Source: CAYSCW01 sp964429795 (GTDB taxonomy: Bacteria > Acidobacteriota > Aminicenantia > Aminicenantales > Aminicenantaceae). From it: DNA of 64,000 nt. Position 1 is the first letter of the stretch. Each line of letters begins with the position of its first letter. The stretch is taken from assembly GCA_964429795.1 (NCBI GenBank), contig CAYSCW010000004.1, positions 62,001 through 126,000 of the forward strand. Reading direction: 5' to 3'. The position numbers and the translations under genes are program-made. Under the pieces are notes generated by a model. That model saw only the letters and a list, made by a program, of their open reading frames with translations. It ran no database searches and had not been told where the DNA came from. This document shows, one piece after another, positions 34,620 through 43,850 of this stretch.

Positions 34620-35727
34620 AATTAGAGTCGCTATCATCGGAGCCGGCAACTGTGCTTCTTCTTTGCTTCAGGGAGTAGAATATTACAAAAATGCCAAGGA
34701 AACAGATTACATTCCTGGTGTGATGCATGTCAGCCTTGGTGGCTATCATATCCGCGATATAGAATTCGTCGCGGCCTTTGACATCGATAGAAACAAAGTC
34801 GGAAAGGACCTGAGCGAGGCAATATTTACTCGGCCCAACAACACCACAAGATTTGCTGAGGTCCCTCGTCTCAACGTCAAAGTCGAGCGAGGCATGACCC
34901 ACGACGGTCTGGGAAAGTACCTATCTGAAATCATCAAGAAAGCTCCAGGCTCCACAACCGATGTGGTCGGTATACTTAAAGAAGTCAAAACAGATGTGGT
35001 TATCAATTATCTTCCAGTAGGGAGTGAAGAAGCCACCAAATGGTACGTGGAACAAATCCTTGAGGCAGGCTGTGCTTTTGTCAATTGCATTCCCGTCTTC
35101 ATCGCCAGCGAGAAATATTGGCAGAGAAGGTTCGAAAAGAAGAATCTTCCTATCATCGGCGACGACATCAAATCTCAAGTTGGGGCAACCATTCTCCACA
35201 GGACTCTGGTGAATTTGTATCTTGACCGGGGTATGCCCATCGAAAGAACCTACCAGCTGAACACTGGAGGAAATACAGACTTCCTGAATATGCTGGAGAG
35301 GGAAAGGCTGGCGTCCAAGAAAAAATCAAAGACAAACGCTGTCACTTCTCAAATAAAAGCCAGAGGACTGGAAATTCATCCGGACAATGTCCATGTCGGC
35401 CCCAGTGACTATGTCCCTTGGCAGAAAGACAACAAGATCTGCTTCTTGCGGATAGAGAGCCGCCATTTCGGCGATGTTCCCACCTACCTCGATTGCCGCC
35501 TGTCTGTGGAAGATTCTCCAAACTCTGCTGGTGTGGTGATCGACGCTATTCGTTGCTGTAAATTGGCACTCAACAACAAATTGTCCGGAACTCTTTATGC
35601 TCCTTCCTCCTACTTCATGAAGACCCCTCCCAGACAGTATACTGACACGGAGGCCAAGGAACAGACAGAGAAATTCATCAAAAAATACGGAAAAAAAGAA
35701 GCCAAACCAGCCACAAAAAAAATTTAA
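34612..35727 (+). CDS. ino1: myo-inositol-1-phosphate synthase
   Basis: 371 residues, the compact prokaryotic form. It turns glucose-6-phosphate into inositol-1-phosphate with NAD. The Rossmann start is VAIIGAGNCASSLLQGVEY, followed by the family blocks GGYHIRDIEFVAAFDIDRNK, LPVGSEEATKWYVEQ, NCIPVFIAS, IIGDDIKSQVGATILHRTL and LNTGGNTDFLNM. The lysine-rich tail is variable. Overlap ATGGATAA with the phosphatidyltransferase indicates one operon for inositol phospholipid synthesis. Confidence 0.92.
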   Translation: MDKIRVAIIGAGNCASSLLQGVEYYKNAKETDYIPGVMHVSLGGYHIRDIEFVAAFDIDRNKVGKDLSEAIFTRPNNTTRFAEVPRLNVKVERGMTHDGLGKYLSEIIKKAPGSTTDVVGILKEVKTDVVINYLPVGSEEATKWYVEQILEAGCAFVNCIPVFIASEKYWQRRFEKKNLPIIGDDIKSQVGATILHRTLVNLYLDRGMPIERTYQLNTGGNTDFLNMLERERLASKKKSKTNAVTSQIKARGLEIHPDNVHVGPSDYVPWQKDNKICFLRIESRHFGDVPTYLDCRLSVEDSPNSAGVVIDAIRCCKLALNNKLSGTLYAPSSYFMKTPPRQYTDTEAKEQTEKFIKKYGKKEAKPATKKI

Positions 35728-35870
35728 GCGTACTTCCTTCTTCATTTTCTGGAGAGACTTATCCGGTCGAGGATGAGCCGAGGAGAGTACGATTCCCTGA
35801 GGGTGGGATACCCACTAAAAAAAAGAGTGAAGCGCGAAATCATTATCTCACTAGAAAAAAATAGAATAAC
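35728..35870 (+). promoter_or_regulatory. Possible structured leader before the TonB receptor
   Basis: Two hairpins are visible: CTTATCC-GGTCGA-GGATGAG, and GTGGG-ATA-CCCAC followed by an A-run. The segment between reads CCGAGGAGAGTACGATTCCC. I do not recognise a riboswitch class, and the second hairpin is not followed by T, so this is only a candidate. Confidence 0.25.
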
Positions 35871-38687
35871 ATGGTTATAAAAAGGTTCTTCTTTTCAGTT
35901 TTTGCTGTCTTTCTTCTTTTTTCTTTCCCCATTTTGGCCATAGAAACCGGGAAAATCCAGGGTAAGGTCACAGACGAGAGCGGTATAGGACTGCCTGGAG
36001 TTCAAATAACGGTGAAAAGCCCAAACCTGCAAGGAGTGAGGGCTGTCATCTCCTCAAAAAGTGGCGAATTTAACTTCCCTCTCCTCCCCGTTGGCAATTA
36101 CACCTTGCGCTTTTTGCAGGAAGGATTTACTCCTCTTGTCCAGGAAAACATAATTGTTCGTCTCGGACAGGTGACTGATCTGAGAATCATTATGCAGCTC
36201 TCCGAGATAAAAGAGGAAATCGTAGTCACGGCCAAAACTCCTCTCATCGATAAGACTTCCACCAACACCAGTTTTCACATCACTTCTGATGAGCTGGAAA
36301 AGATTCCTGCTCAGAATCGCACGGTGGTCGATGTGATCAAATTCACTCCTGGAGTAACCGGTGTTAGGGTAAACACCCGAAGAGGCATAGCCATGGAAGG
36401 GCAGCCGAGTTTCCGGGGGGAAGGAGAAGAAGGAAACAACTGGATTGTGGATGGCCTTTCCATCAGCGGAGTGAGACTGAGAAATTCTGGAATGCGGCTT
36501 AATTTCGATTCAATCGATGAAATACAGATCATTTCCGACCCTTTTAGCCCTGAATTCGGATCGGCCTATGGCGGAATCATTAACATGGTGACAAAAAGCG
36601 GGAGCAACCAAATAGAGGGAGAATTTTCTCTGGTCTTCAGCGATAAAAGGCTTCAATCCTCACGAAAAGAGCAACTTGCTGTGATCAGTGAACCTGAGCG
36701 TTTCTCCAATTACAACTGGTACTTCAACCTGGGCGGCCCTCTGATCAAAGACAGACTGTGGTTCTTTATATCAAACAATTTTTTTTCAGACACGGAACAG
36801 ACAAGGGACGCCACGATGGATTACTTTTTTATCCCGGGTGGTGATAAGACCGTCCGCAGCGATAATCTCTTCGCTAAGCTCTCCTATGCCATAAACAGCA
36901 ATCACAATCTCTCCTTAACCACGATCTTCCATAAATCTTTGGGACAGAAGGGAGGAACAGGAATACTTGATATGTTTGAGGAGAAACACTTCTCCGACTT
37001 CATCTTCCGCATAAACTATAAAGGGATATTGAACGCTTCTACCTTTATCGAAGCTGGTTTAGGACAAGTGGTGAGAGACTCCCTCATAGAACCGACCGAC
37101 CAAGACTTAGGGCCAGGTCAGTACTATATCGAAGATTTGGCCCGCAATGTCCATAACTCCTACGGTAATGTCACAGATAATCAGAAAAGGCTCGATTTCA
37201 ACTTTAAACTCAACAAATACCAGGAAACAGAGAATTTCGGACGCCATGAATTAAGCCTTGGCCTCGAATACTATGCCTTCTCCTCTGAATTTGCAGTAGA
37301 TTTCACCGGAAAGGAGGAGGATCTATTCCCTGGAAATGGCTTTGACAGTGGGACTAAATATTACTTCGGCTCCTGGAAAGAAGGGAAAAGAACACCCACC
37401 TTTTTCTATGAATATGCGGATTTCAACTTCGTCAATTCTTCCCTAGGCATAGGATTGTATTTTAAGGATAAGATCTCCTGGGGAAGATTCACTCTCATGG
37501 TAGGAGTCCGGAGCCAGACTCAGGTTTGTCGCAATAATAATAAAGATAAACTCTGGTCCTGGAATCTGAACGATTTCCTCTCGCCTCGGCTTTCTCTGGC
37601 TATCGACATCACCGGCGATGGAAATAATATACTGAAACTCGGTTGGGGAAGATTTTCGGATCTGATAACCACCATGCCGTTGGGCCTGTTCAACAGTGGT
37701 GCAGGACTCAATTTCCGCACATACAGGTGGATAGGACTGTCGGAGCCGACAGAAGATGAAACACATGATCCCTCCAACTGGGAATTCGAAAACGAGCAAA
37801 AAACGCAGCCTTTTGAAGTGGCTGAGGGTTTAAAGCCCAATTTCCTCACCCGTTACCTTGTCGAATTCGACCGGAGGCTGGGAAGCGATTGGGCTCTCAA
37901 GGTTCGCTATGTCCGCTCCAGGGCCAAAGGTTTGCTGGAAGTGCTGGCAGTTTTTGACCCCGAGACAAACTACAAATTCCTCTATGATAACTTTGAACAG
38001 AAAAGACGGAATTACTGGGGATTTGAATTCGAGCTTAATGGAAAAATAGGTACCAGTCTTCTACTGAATGCTTCATATGTCTATTCATCCGCCGAAGGGA
38101 CAAATCCAGGTCAAACAGAAACCGGCTCCTGGTCTCAAGAGGAAGGAAGCACCAATTTCCTTGGACTTTTCGGAAATCATATCTTCATTCCTGAAATTCC
38201 TGGCCTGAAAGAACTGAAAGAATATTGGGACCGGCAATTAGGCGGACTTGGAGGAAGGGGCATCGGTGATGAGGGCTGGTACGGAAAGCTCCCCTACTCT
38301 GTCGATCACAACATCAAAATCAACACCATCTATTGGGGACCTTATAGCCTCGCCATCTCTGCAGCCTTCGAATGGATATCCGGATATTATTGGGAAAAGC
38401 TGGGATATGTGCCTTTTTTCGGAGGGTACTATTCCTTTCCCGAAGGAAGAGGATCAAGAGAAACCGCTTCTCATTTCTATTTGGATTTAGGAGTGGAGAA
38501 AGAATTTGGTCTTCAAGGTGCCGGCTTTTTTCAAGACTTGACTCTGACATGCAGAGTGGATATCTTCAACCTGCTCAACTCCCAAAAACCCATTTCTTAT
38601 GTGAAAGAAGATATCCCCATCTTCGGAGAGGTTTGGGGTAGACAGCAGCCTCGACAAGCACGGATTATGATTAAGTTTAAATGGTGA
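35871..38687 (+). CDS. TonB-dependent receptor with N-terminal carboxypeptidase-regulatory-like domain
   Basis: 938 residues. Signal segment FFFSVFAVFLLFSFPILA, then a carboxypeptidase-regulatory/CnaB-like domain (GKIQGKVTDESGIGLPGVQI to YTLRFLQEGF), a TonB box region (EEIVVTAKTPL), a plug (IDEIQIISDPFSPEFGSAYG and GGIINMVTKSGSNQ) and a long barrel ending GRQQPRQARIMIKFKW. This Oar/SusC-like layout is common in Acidobacteriota and Bacteroidota and is used for peptide or glycan uptake. No SusD partner follows. It ends 3 bp from the convergent glmS. Confidence 0.9.
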   Translation: MVIKRFFFSVFAVFLLFSFPILAIETGKIQGKVTDESGIGLPGVQITVKSPNLQGVRAVISSKSGEFNFPLLPVGNYTLRFLQEGFTPLVQENIIVRLGQVTDLRIIMQLSEIKEEIVVTAKTPLIDKTSTNTSFHITSDELEKIPAQNRTVVDVIKFTPGVTGVRVNTRRGIAMEGQPSFRGEGEEGNNWIVDGLSISGVRLRNSGMRLNFDSIDEIQIISDPFSPEFGSAYGGIINMVTKSGSNQIEGEFSLVFSDKRLQSSRKEQLAVISEPERFSNYNWYFNLGGPLIKDRLWFFISNNFFSDTEQTRDATMDYFFIPGGDKTVRSDNLFAKLSYAINSNHNLSLTTIFHKSLGQKGGTGILDMFEEKHFSDFIFRINYKGILNASTFIEAGLGQVVRDSLIEPTDQDLGPGQYYIEDLARNVHNSYGNVTDNQKRLDFNFKLNKYQETENFGRHELSLGLEYYAFSSEFAVDFTGKEEDLFPGNGFDSGTKYYFGSWKEGKRTPTFFYEYADFNFVNSSLGIGLYFKDKISWGRFTLMVGVRSQTQVCRNNNKDKLWSWNLNDFLSPRLSLAIDITGDGNNILKLGWGRFSDLITTMPLGLFNSGAGLNFRTYRWIGLSEPTEDETHDPSNWEFENEQKTQPFEVAEGLKPNFLTRYLVEFDRRLGSDWALKVRYVRSRAKGLLEVLAVFDPETNYKFLYDNFEQKRRNYWGFEFELNGKIGTSLLLNASYVYSSAEGTNPGQTETGSWSQEEGSTNFLGLFGNHIFIPEIPGLKELKEYWDRQLGGLGGRGIGDEGWYGKLPYSVDHNIKINTIYWGPYSLAISAAFEWISGYYWEKLGYVPFFGGYYSFPEGRGSRETASHFYLDLGVEKEFGLQGAGFFQDLTLTCRVDIFNLLNSQKPISYVKEDIPIFGEVWGRQQPRQARIMIKFKW

Positions 38688-38690
38688 GAC

Positions 38691-40520
38691 TCATTCCACA
38701 GTCACACTTTTGGCCAAATTTCGTGGTTGATCCACATCCGCTCCTCTGATGGAAGCTATGTAATAAGCGAAAAGTTGAAGGGGTAAGGTTGTTAAAAACG
38801 GGGTGAACAAAGGATTCACATTCGGAATGGGTATCACCCTGTCCACTCTTTTCTGGATTTCCTTATCGTCCTCAAAAGCCACCGCCAGGACATATCCGAT
38901 TCTTGTCTTGATTTCCGATATGTTGCTCAGCATCTTCTCATAAACTCTATCTTGGGGTATGATGGCCAGAGTAGGCATTTTTTCATCGATGAGTGCAATG
39001 GGACCATGTTTCATCTCTCCTCCTGGATATCCTTCGGCATGAATATAGGAAATCTCCTTCAGCTTTAATGCTCCTTCTAAGGCAATGGGGAAATTCACCC
39101 AACGACCGAGATAGAGAAAATGAGAAGAAGATGCGAAGTCCTGTGCCAGCTTCTCCAGCGATTTGGCCTCTCTGAGAATCTTTTCCATCTTATGAGGAAT
39201 TCGCTGGAGAGCACGAATATAGGAGAGAGAGTCCTTCTCCAATAATCTTCCCTTAATCTGAGCTAGATAAAGGGCAAAAAGAGCCAGAGCGGCCATCTGG
39301 GCGGAGAAGGTTTTGGTAGCGGCCACCCCGATTTCCGGTCCAGCATGAGTGTAGAGAACTCCTTCAGCCTCTCTGGCCAGGGACGAATTCACCACATTGG
39401 TCAGAGCAAGTAAGAGGGCACTCTTTTCTTTGACGGCCCGGAGGGCAGCCAGGGAATCAGCAGTCTCGCCGGATTGAGAAATGACGATTACCAGAGAATC
39501 CTTATCCAGGATGAAATCTCTGTATCGGTATTCTGAAGCATACTCCACATCCACAGGAATCTGGGCCAGGCTCTCTATAAAACACTTGCCCACTAGTCCC
39601 GAATGATAGGAAGTGCCACAAGCAATGATAACCACTCTTCGGATATCCTCAAGAACCTGGGATGACAGACCTATCTCTTCCATCCAGACTTTTCCTGTAT
39701 CCAGTGACATCCTTCCGTTGAGGGTGTCTCTAATCACCTGAGGCTGTTCGAATATCTCTTTGAGCATGAAATGCTTGAATCCACTCTTTTCAATCATCAA
39801 TGGGCTCCAGGAAATATGATCCGCCTTCTTCTTCAACGGATTCCCTTCGAAATCAAAAAACTTCACTCCCACCTTATCTATGACCGCCATCTCCCTATCT
39901 TCGAGAAAGACAATCTGCTGAGTATGGCTAAGGAGAGGGTTGAGATCTGAAGAGACCAGAAATTCCTTTTCCCCTAATCCCACCACAGCTGGGGGGCCCA
40001 CTTTGGCGACTACTATCTTTCCTGGGTCTTGGGTGGAAAGCACAGCTATGGCATAAGCTCCTTCAAGCTCCTTGGTTGCCTTTTGGACAGCTTCTTCTAG
40101 AGATGAGCCAAAGTATTTTTCCACCAGATGAGCGATAACTTCTGTATCTGTTTCTGTCCGGAATGAATGGCCCTCTGCTCTAAGCTTCTCCTTTAAAGGA
40201 AGATAATTTTCGATGATTCCATTGTGAACCACGACCAAATGGCCTGAACAATCTCGGTGGGGATGAGCATTCTCTTCACAGGGACGGCCATGGGTGGCCC
40301 ACCGGGTGTGTCCCACTCCATAGCTTCCTTGGAGAGGTTCTTGCTGAAGGCTCTTCTCTAAAGAGCAGATCTTGCCTTTGACTCGTCTGATCTGGACTCG
40401 GTTCCCGTTGACAACAGCAATCCCGGCTGAATCGTATCCTCTGTACTCCAGCTTTTTCAGACCTTCTACCAGCACAGAAACCACATCTTTCGAACCCACA
40501 TATCCAATAATGCCGCACAT
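38691..40520 (-). CDS. glmS: Glutamine-fructose-6-phosphate aminotransferase (isomerizing)
   Basis: 609 residues. It makes glucosamine-6-phosphate, the first step to UDP-GlcNAc. The start is set at ATG 40520 because the mature enzyme needs cysteine right after Met: MCGIIGYVG. The glutaminase domain (HTRWATHGRPCEENAHPH, VVHNGIIENY) is followed by two SIS domains (ACGTSYHSGLVGK, SQSGETADSLAALR) and a C-terminal end PRNLAKSVTVE. TGATG joins it to glmU with one shared base, with AAGGGAAGAAG as ribosome site. No glmS ribozyme is visible, as expected within an operon. Confidence 0.95.
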   Translation of the reverse strand: MCGIIGYVGSKDVVSVLVEGLKKLEYRGYDSAGIAVVNGNRVQIRRVKGKICSLEKSLQQEPLQGSYGVGHTRWATHGRPCEENAHPHRDCSGHLVVVHNGIIENYLPLKEKLRAEGHSFRTETDTEVIAHLVEKYFGSSLEEAVQKATKELEGAYAIAVLSTQDPGKIVVAKVGPPAVVGLGEKEFLVSSDLNPLLSHTQQIVFLEDREMAVIDKVGVKFFDFEGNPLKKKADHISWSPLMIEKSGFKHFMLKEIFEQPQVIRDTLNGRMSLDTGKVWMEEIGLSSQVLEDIRRVVIIACGTSYHSGLVGKCFIESLAQIPVDVEYASEYRYRDFILDKDSLVIVISQSGETADSLAALRAVKEKSALLLALTNVVNSSLAREAEGVLYTHAGPEIGVAATKTFSAQMAALALFALYLAQIKGRLLEKDSLSYIRALQRIPHKMEKILREAKSLEKLAQDFASSSHFLYLGRWVNFPIALEGALKLKEISYIHAEGYPGGEMKHGPIALIDEKMPTLAIIPQDRVYEKMLSNISEIKTRIGYVLAVAFEDDKEIQKRVDRVIPIPNVNPLFTPFLTTLPLQLFAYYIASIRGADVDQPRNLAKSVTVE

Positions 40521-41899
40521 CACTTCTTCCCTTTTTTCTTTGCCCACCCGGATTTTTCGATCTGTTTACCCCGGGCAACAGCCAAAGATTCGGGGGAGAC
40601 ATCTTTGGTAATGGTGGAACCCGCGCCCACGTAGGAATTCTTTCCTATTTTAACTGGAGCCACTAGTTCTACTCCTGATCCAATAAAGGCGCCTTCCTCG
40701 ATCAAAGTCCGATGCTTTCGTTTTCCATCATAGTTACATGTTATGGTACCTGCTCCGATGTTGACTTTTCCTTCCACTCGGCAATCTCCAAGATAGGTAA
40801 GATGGCCAGCTTTGGAATTTTGGCCAAAAATTGTGTTTTTCATCTCCACAAAGTTTCCCACCTTGGCACCTTCTTGAATCTCAGTTTTGGGGCGCAAATG
40901 AGTGAAAGGCCCCACCTGCGCTTCATCCCTTATGGTGCTCTCCTCAATCATGGTAGAACTGAGTATTTTAACTCTGTTACCGACTCTGGAATCGACGATG
41001 TGGACAAAAGGATAGAGTTGACACTGTTTTCCAATTCGAGTCTTCCCTTCAAGAATCACAGAGGAGTGGATGATAGTGTCCTCACCTACTATGACGTTAA
41101 GATCGATCCACGTGGTGGAAGGATCGTAGACAGTAACACCCTCTTCTGTAAGGGATTTAATTTTTCTCTCACGTAGAACATTGACGGCCTTGGCCAGTTC
41201 ATAGCGGTCATTGACACCGACAATCTCTTGGGACTGCGAAGTTCTGTATGATCCCACTTTTTTATTGGCGTTTATCATAATCTCGATGACATCTGTCAGA
41301 TAATACTCACCTTTCTTATTCCTGTTTGAGACATTGGGTAAAGCTTGGAAAAGGTCATTGATTTTAAACAGATAGACTCCAGCATTGATCTCTTTAATCC
41401 TCCGCTGGGATGGAGAAGCTTCCTTTTCCTCTAAGATTTTCTCTATTCTGTTACCAGAACGAATAACGCGACCAAAACCTGTTGGATTATCCAATTCTGC
41501 CGTCAGGAAGGTCAATGCATTGCCCTCTCTTTGATGGAGCCTTAGAAAGGATCGTAAAGTCTCAGAGCGGAGCAAAGGCAAATCAGCGTTGATGACGAGT
41601 AGATCCTTTTCTTTTTCCATCTTTATAACCTCTCGCGCTGCCATCACCGCATGAGCTGTCCCTAATTGTTTCCTCTGAACCACAAAATCCACTTTTCTGA
41701 AGCGAAATTCATCCATCACTTGCTTTTTTTGGTGTCCAACTACCAGGTAAACCGTCTGCGGTCTCAATTCTTTCACACAATCCAGCACCAGCTGAAGCAT
41801 CGACCTGCCCAAAAGAGTATGGAGCACCTTGTTTTTTTCTGACTTGAATCGCGTGCTCTCTCCAGCGGCTAGGACAAGAGCTACAAATCCTTTTTTCAT
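40520..41899 (-). CDS. glmU: Bifunctional GlcNAc-1-P uridyltransferase/GlcN-1-P acetyltransferase
   Basis: 459 residues, full length. The N-terminal pyrophosphorylase has LVLAAGESTRFKSEKNKVLH, LGTAHAVMAA and INADLPLL; the C-terminal left-handed beta-helix has hexapeptide repeats ending HLTYLGDCRVEGKVNIGAG, TITCNYDGKRKHRT and IGSGVELVAPVKIG. It converts GlcN-1-P to UDP-GlcNAc. The start overlaps the upstream TPR gene stop (ATGA) and its stop overlaps glmS. Confidence 0.95.
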   Translation of the reverse strand: MKKGFVALVLAAGESTRFKSEKNKVLHTLLGRSMLQLVLDCVKELRPQTVYLVVGHQKKQVMDEFRFRKVDFVVQRKQLGTAHAVMAAREVIKMEKEKDLLVINADLPLLRSETLRSFLRLHQREGNALTFLTAELDNPTGFGRVIRSGNRIEKILEEKEASPSQRRIKEINAGVYLFKINDLFQALPNVSNRNKKGEYYLTDVIEIMINANKKVGSYRTSQSQEIVGVNDRYELAKAVNVLRERKIKSLTEEGVTVYDPSTTWIDLNVIVGEDTIIHSSVILEGKTRIGKQCQLYPFVHIVDSRVGNRVKILSSTMIEESTIRDEAQVGPFTHLRPKTEIQEGAKVGNFVEMKNTIFGQNSKAGHLTYLGDCRVEGKVNIGAGTITCNYDGKRKHRTLIEEGAFIGSGVELVAPVKIGKNSYVGAGSTITKDVSPESLAVARGKQIEKSGWAKKKGKK

Positions 41900-42405
41900 G
41901 CCATCCTGGTTATGAGTTTGAATCTTTTGTCCTTTCTGATCTCTTCAAAGTCGCTCTCATTCTGAGCTAATATGCTAAAAAATTTATCCACTTGGATCGC
42001 TTTCTTGAGGTGATCCAGACACTTCTCATTATTACCCAAAAGACAGTAGACATCAGCCATGAGATAGAGAATCTTTCCTTCTTTGGGTTTCATCTGGCGA
42101 GCCTTTTCCAACATTTTCAGCGCTTCTTGGTAATCACCTTGATTCATTTTGTAGACGCTGTACTGAAAATAATCATCCAGAGATTTGAGCTGTATTTTCT
42201 CTTTCTGCTTTCTTTCCTCACAGATAGAAAGATAGATCTGAGCACGGTCAATCAATTCCTTCTCAGCCGAATATTTCTCTTTAAATGTTTTCAAGAGCTG
42301 GGATGCCCTTGCGCAATCTCCCTTGTGGAAAGCTTTCATAGCTTGAGTGTAAACGCTCAACGCTTTCTGGTAATCATTTTTGCCCTTGCTTTTATCTGTG
42401 GCCAA
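41896..42405 (-). CDS. TPR-repeat protein upstream of glmU
   Basis: About 169 residues, starting at TTG 42405 because AAGGGAGGG sits 6 nt before it; an upstream in-frame TTG (42429) lacks a site. Helical pairs KALSVYTQAMKAFHKGDCAR, LDDYFQYSVYKMNQGDYQEA and GKILYLMADVYCLLGNNEKC form tetratricopeptide repeats. No signal peptide, so cytoplasmic. Overlaps glmU by 4 bp; the operon order suggests a scaffold for amino-sugar synthesis, which is inference. Confidence 0.75.
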   Translation of the reverse strand: MATDKSKGKNDYQKALSVYTQAMKAFHKGDCARASQLLKTFKEKYSAEKELIDRAQIYLSICEERKQKEKIQLKSLDDYFQYSVYKMNQGDYQEALKMLEKARQMKPKEGKILYLMADVYCLLGNNEKCLDHLKKAIQVDKFFSILAQNESDFEEIRKDKRFKLITRMA

Positions 42406-42429
42406 TTTTCCCTCCCTTAATAACTTCAA

Positions 42430-42799
42430 TAAAAAGTATCACCCATTCTATCTCAGAATACCGAATTTGACAAGGGGAAAGCCCTCATGTTCCTTCTTAT
42501 AAAATCGTAACAAGTAAAAAAAAAGGAGGACATGATATCTACGTTCCTTCTCCCCACAGCTTCTTTCTCGAAATCATTCTTGTCAATTTCAAAACCTGAG
42601 TAAATCGCCTTTAGGGATGAATCCCAAGATGATTTTTCCTGTCTATAAGGGTGAAAGGATAAAATCTACAAGATATTTCTCGCCTGAATGGTATTATCTT
42701 AAGTTCTCATTTCTCTAAGTTTTTTCCTCATAGAAGCAAAATAGCTCTTGAGGAAATTTTGTTTCGGGAGACTCCGCTCTTTCTGGAAAAATCAAATCA
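42430..42799. other. 370-bp gap between lpxC and the glm operon
   Basis: Apart from the glm promoter at 42445-42473 it holds an AAGGAGG followed too closely by ATG (42533) and a 23-codon open frame, and a CCTCA/TGAGG hairpin near 42728-42755 without a T-run. No further gene is supported. Confidence 0.4.
42445..42473 (-). promoter_or_regulatory. Sigma-70-type promoter for TPR-glmU-glmS
   Basis: On the coding strand TTGTCA, 17-bp spacer, TAGAAT. The -10 lies about 40 bp before the TTG start at 42405. Confidence 0.65.
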
Positions 42800-43636
42800 T
42801 CAGGCATAGTTCCAGAATTGCGGATTTTCCAGGAGGAAACGGACAGCTTTCAAGTGAAGAGTGTGTCCGGCTTTATAGGCCTTGAAATGTCCGATAAGGG
42901 AGCGGCCTGCGAGGGCGAGATCTCCGATAAAATCCAAAATTTTGTGACGGACAAACTCATCAGGAAAATGGAGAGGTCCGTTTATGACTCTTTTCTCATC
43001 CAGAATCAATGCGTTCTCCAGCGATCCTCCCAAGGCCAAACCCTGTTGCCTGAGAACCGAAACATCCTTCAAGAAGCCGAAAGTACGGGCAGGGGCTATC
43101 TCCTTGATAAAATTTTCCTTCTCCACCAGGAAGCTTTTTTCCTGTCTCATGATAGCAGGATGATCGAATTCGATACAGTAGGTGATGCGGAATTCTTCAT
43201 CCGGGAAGAATGAGACAGAAGCATTTTTTCCCCGTATCGTGAAAGGCCTTGCGATCTTGATGGATTTTCTTTTTCTGGGAAGTGATCTTAAACCTGCTTG
43301 ATGCATGGCTTGGGCAAGAAGGAAAGCGCTTCCATCGCCAATTGGAATCTCATCCCCGTCCATATCTACCAACAGGCTATCGATGCCGAAGACATGAAGA
43401 ACTGCCAACAGATGTTCCAGAGTTTGAATCTGGCATACTTGAGAAACAAGTGAAGAGCTGTTTTTTGCTCGTATGTTCCGCCAATCAAGAGGAATTTCAA
43501 GATTATCTAAATCTGTTCTTCGAAAGACAATCTTGCCTAAAGATGAAGGTTTTAATCGAACATTGACATATTTTCCAGTGTGGATTCCTATTCCTGAAAT
43601 ACGCACCTCCCTCTCGACAGTGCACATCTGCTTCAT
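42800..43636 (-). CDS. lpxC: UDP-3-O-acyl-N-acetylglucosamine deacetylase
   Basis: 278 residues, slightly short but with all zinc and catalytic parts: LEHLLAVLHVFG (E74, H75), FVRHKILDFIGDLALAG (H231, D235), KAGHTLHLKAV (H258), and FGFLKDVSVLRQQGLALGG. It commits UDP-acyl-GlcNAc to lipid A. It proves an LPS-bearing outer membrane. UDP-GlcNAc for it comes from the glm operon downstream on the same strand. Confidence 0.95.
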   Translation of the reverse strand: MKQMCTVEREVRISGIGIHTGKYVNVRLKPSSLGKIVFRRTDLDNLEIPLDWRNIRAKNSSSLVSQVCQIQTLEHLLAVLHVFGIDSLLVDMDGDEIPIGDGSAFLLAQAMHQAGLRSLPRKRKSIKIARPFTIRGKNASVSFFPDEEFRITYCIEFDHPAIMRQEKSFLVEKENFIKEIAPARTFGFLKDVSVLRQQGLALGGSLENALILDEKRVINGPLHFPDEFVRHKILDFIGDLALAGRSLIGHFKAYKAGHTLHLKAVRFLLENPQFWNYA

Positions 43637-43654
43637 TGGTTTCTCACCTTAACA

Positions 43655-43685
43655 AGTATACTCCATGTCCAGCTCCATCTGTCAA
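43655..43685 (-). promoter_or_regulatory. Promoter candidate for lpxC
   Basis: Coding strand TTGACA and TATACT, both near consensus, but 19 bp apart. Start codon about 19 bp after the -10, preceded by AAGGTGAG. Confidence 0.45.
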
Positions 43686-43789
43686 ATCTTTGGGGTCAGA
43701 AAAGGGGTGAGGCTTCGCCATCAAAGGAAGCCAATGGACATTGTTCTTGCCCTGTGCATCTATGCTAATCAACCCTGACCCCAAAAGAT
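43686..43789. repeat. 104-bp element with 14-bp inverted ends
   Basis: ATCTTTGGGGTCAG (43686-43699) and CTGACCCCAAAAGAT (43775-43789) are inverted and nearly perfect. It lies between divergent lpxC and larB and touches the lpxC -35. It is a different sequence from the main TIR family. GGGGTCAG ends are common in REP-like elements. Confidence 0.5.
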
Positions 43790-43850
43790 CCCAGTCCTGA
43801 CTCCAGCTACATCTATGAATTCTCCATAACATATGGTAGACTTATGAAAA

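Noticed and set aside
38530..38700. glmS ribozyme or riboswitch near glmS
   Set aside because: glmS follows glmU with overlapping codons, which leaves no leader where a ribozyme could lie.
38691..40547. Longer GlmS start adding nine residues
   Set aside because: The enzyme needs cysteine directly after the initiator Met; MCGII at 40520 with TGATG coupling is the right start.
42533..42604. 23-codon ORF after AAGGAGG upstream of the glm operon
   Set aside because: Spacing to ATG is too short and the peptide shows no features; strand is opposite to the operon.
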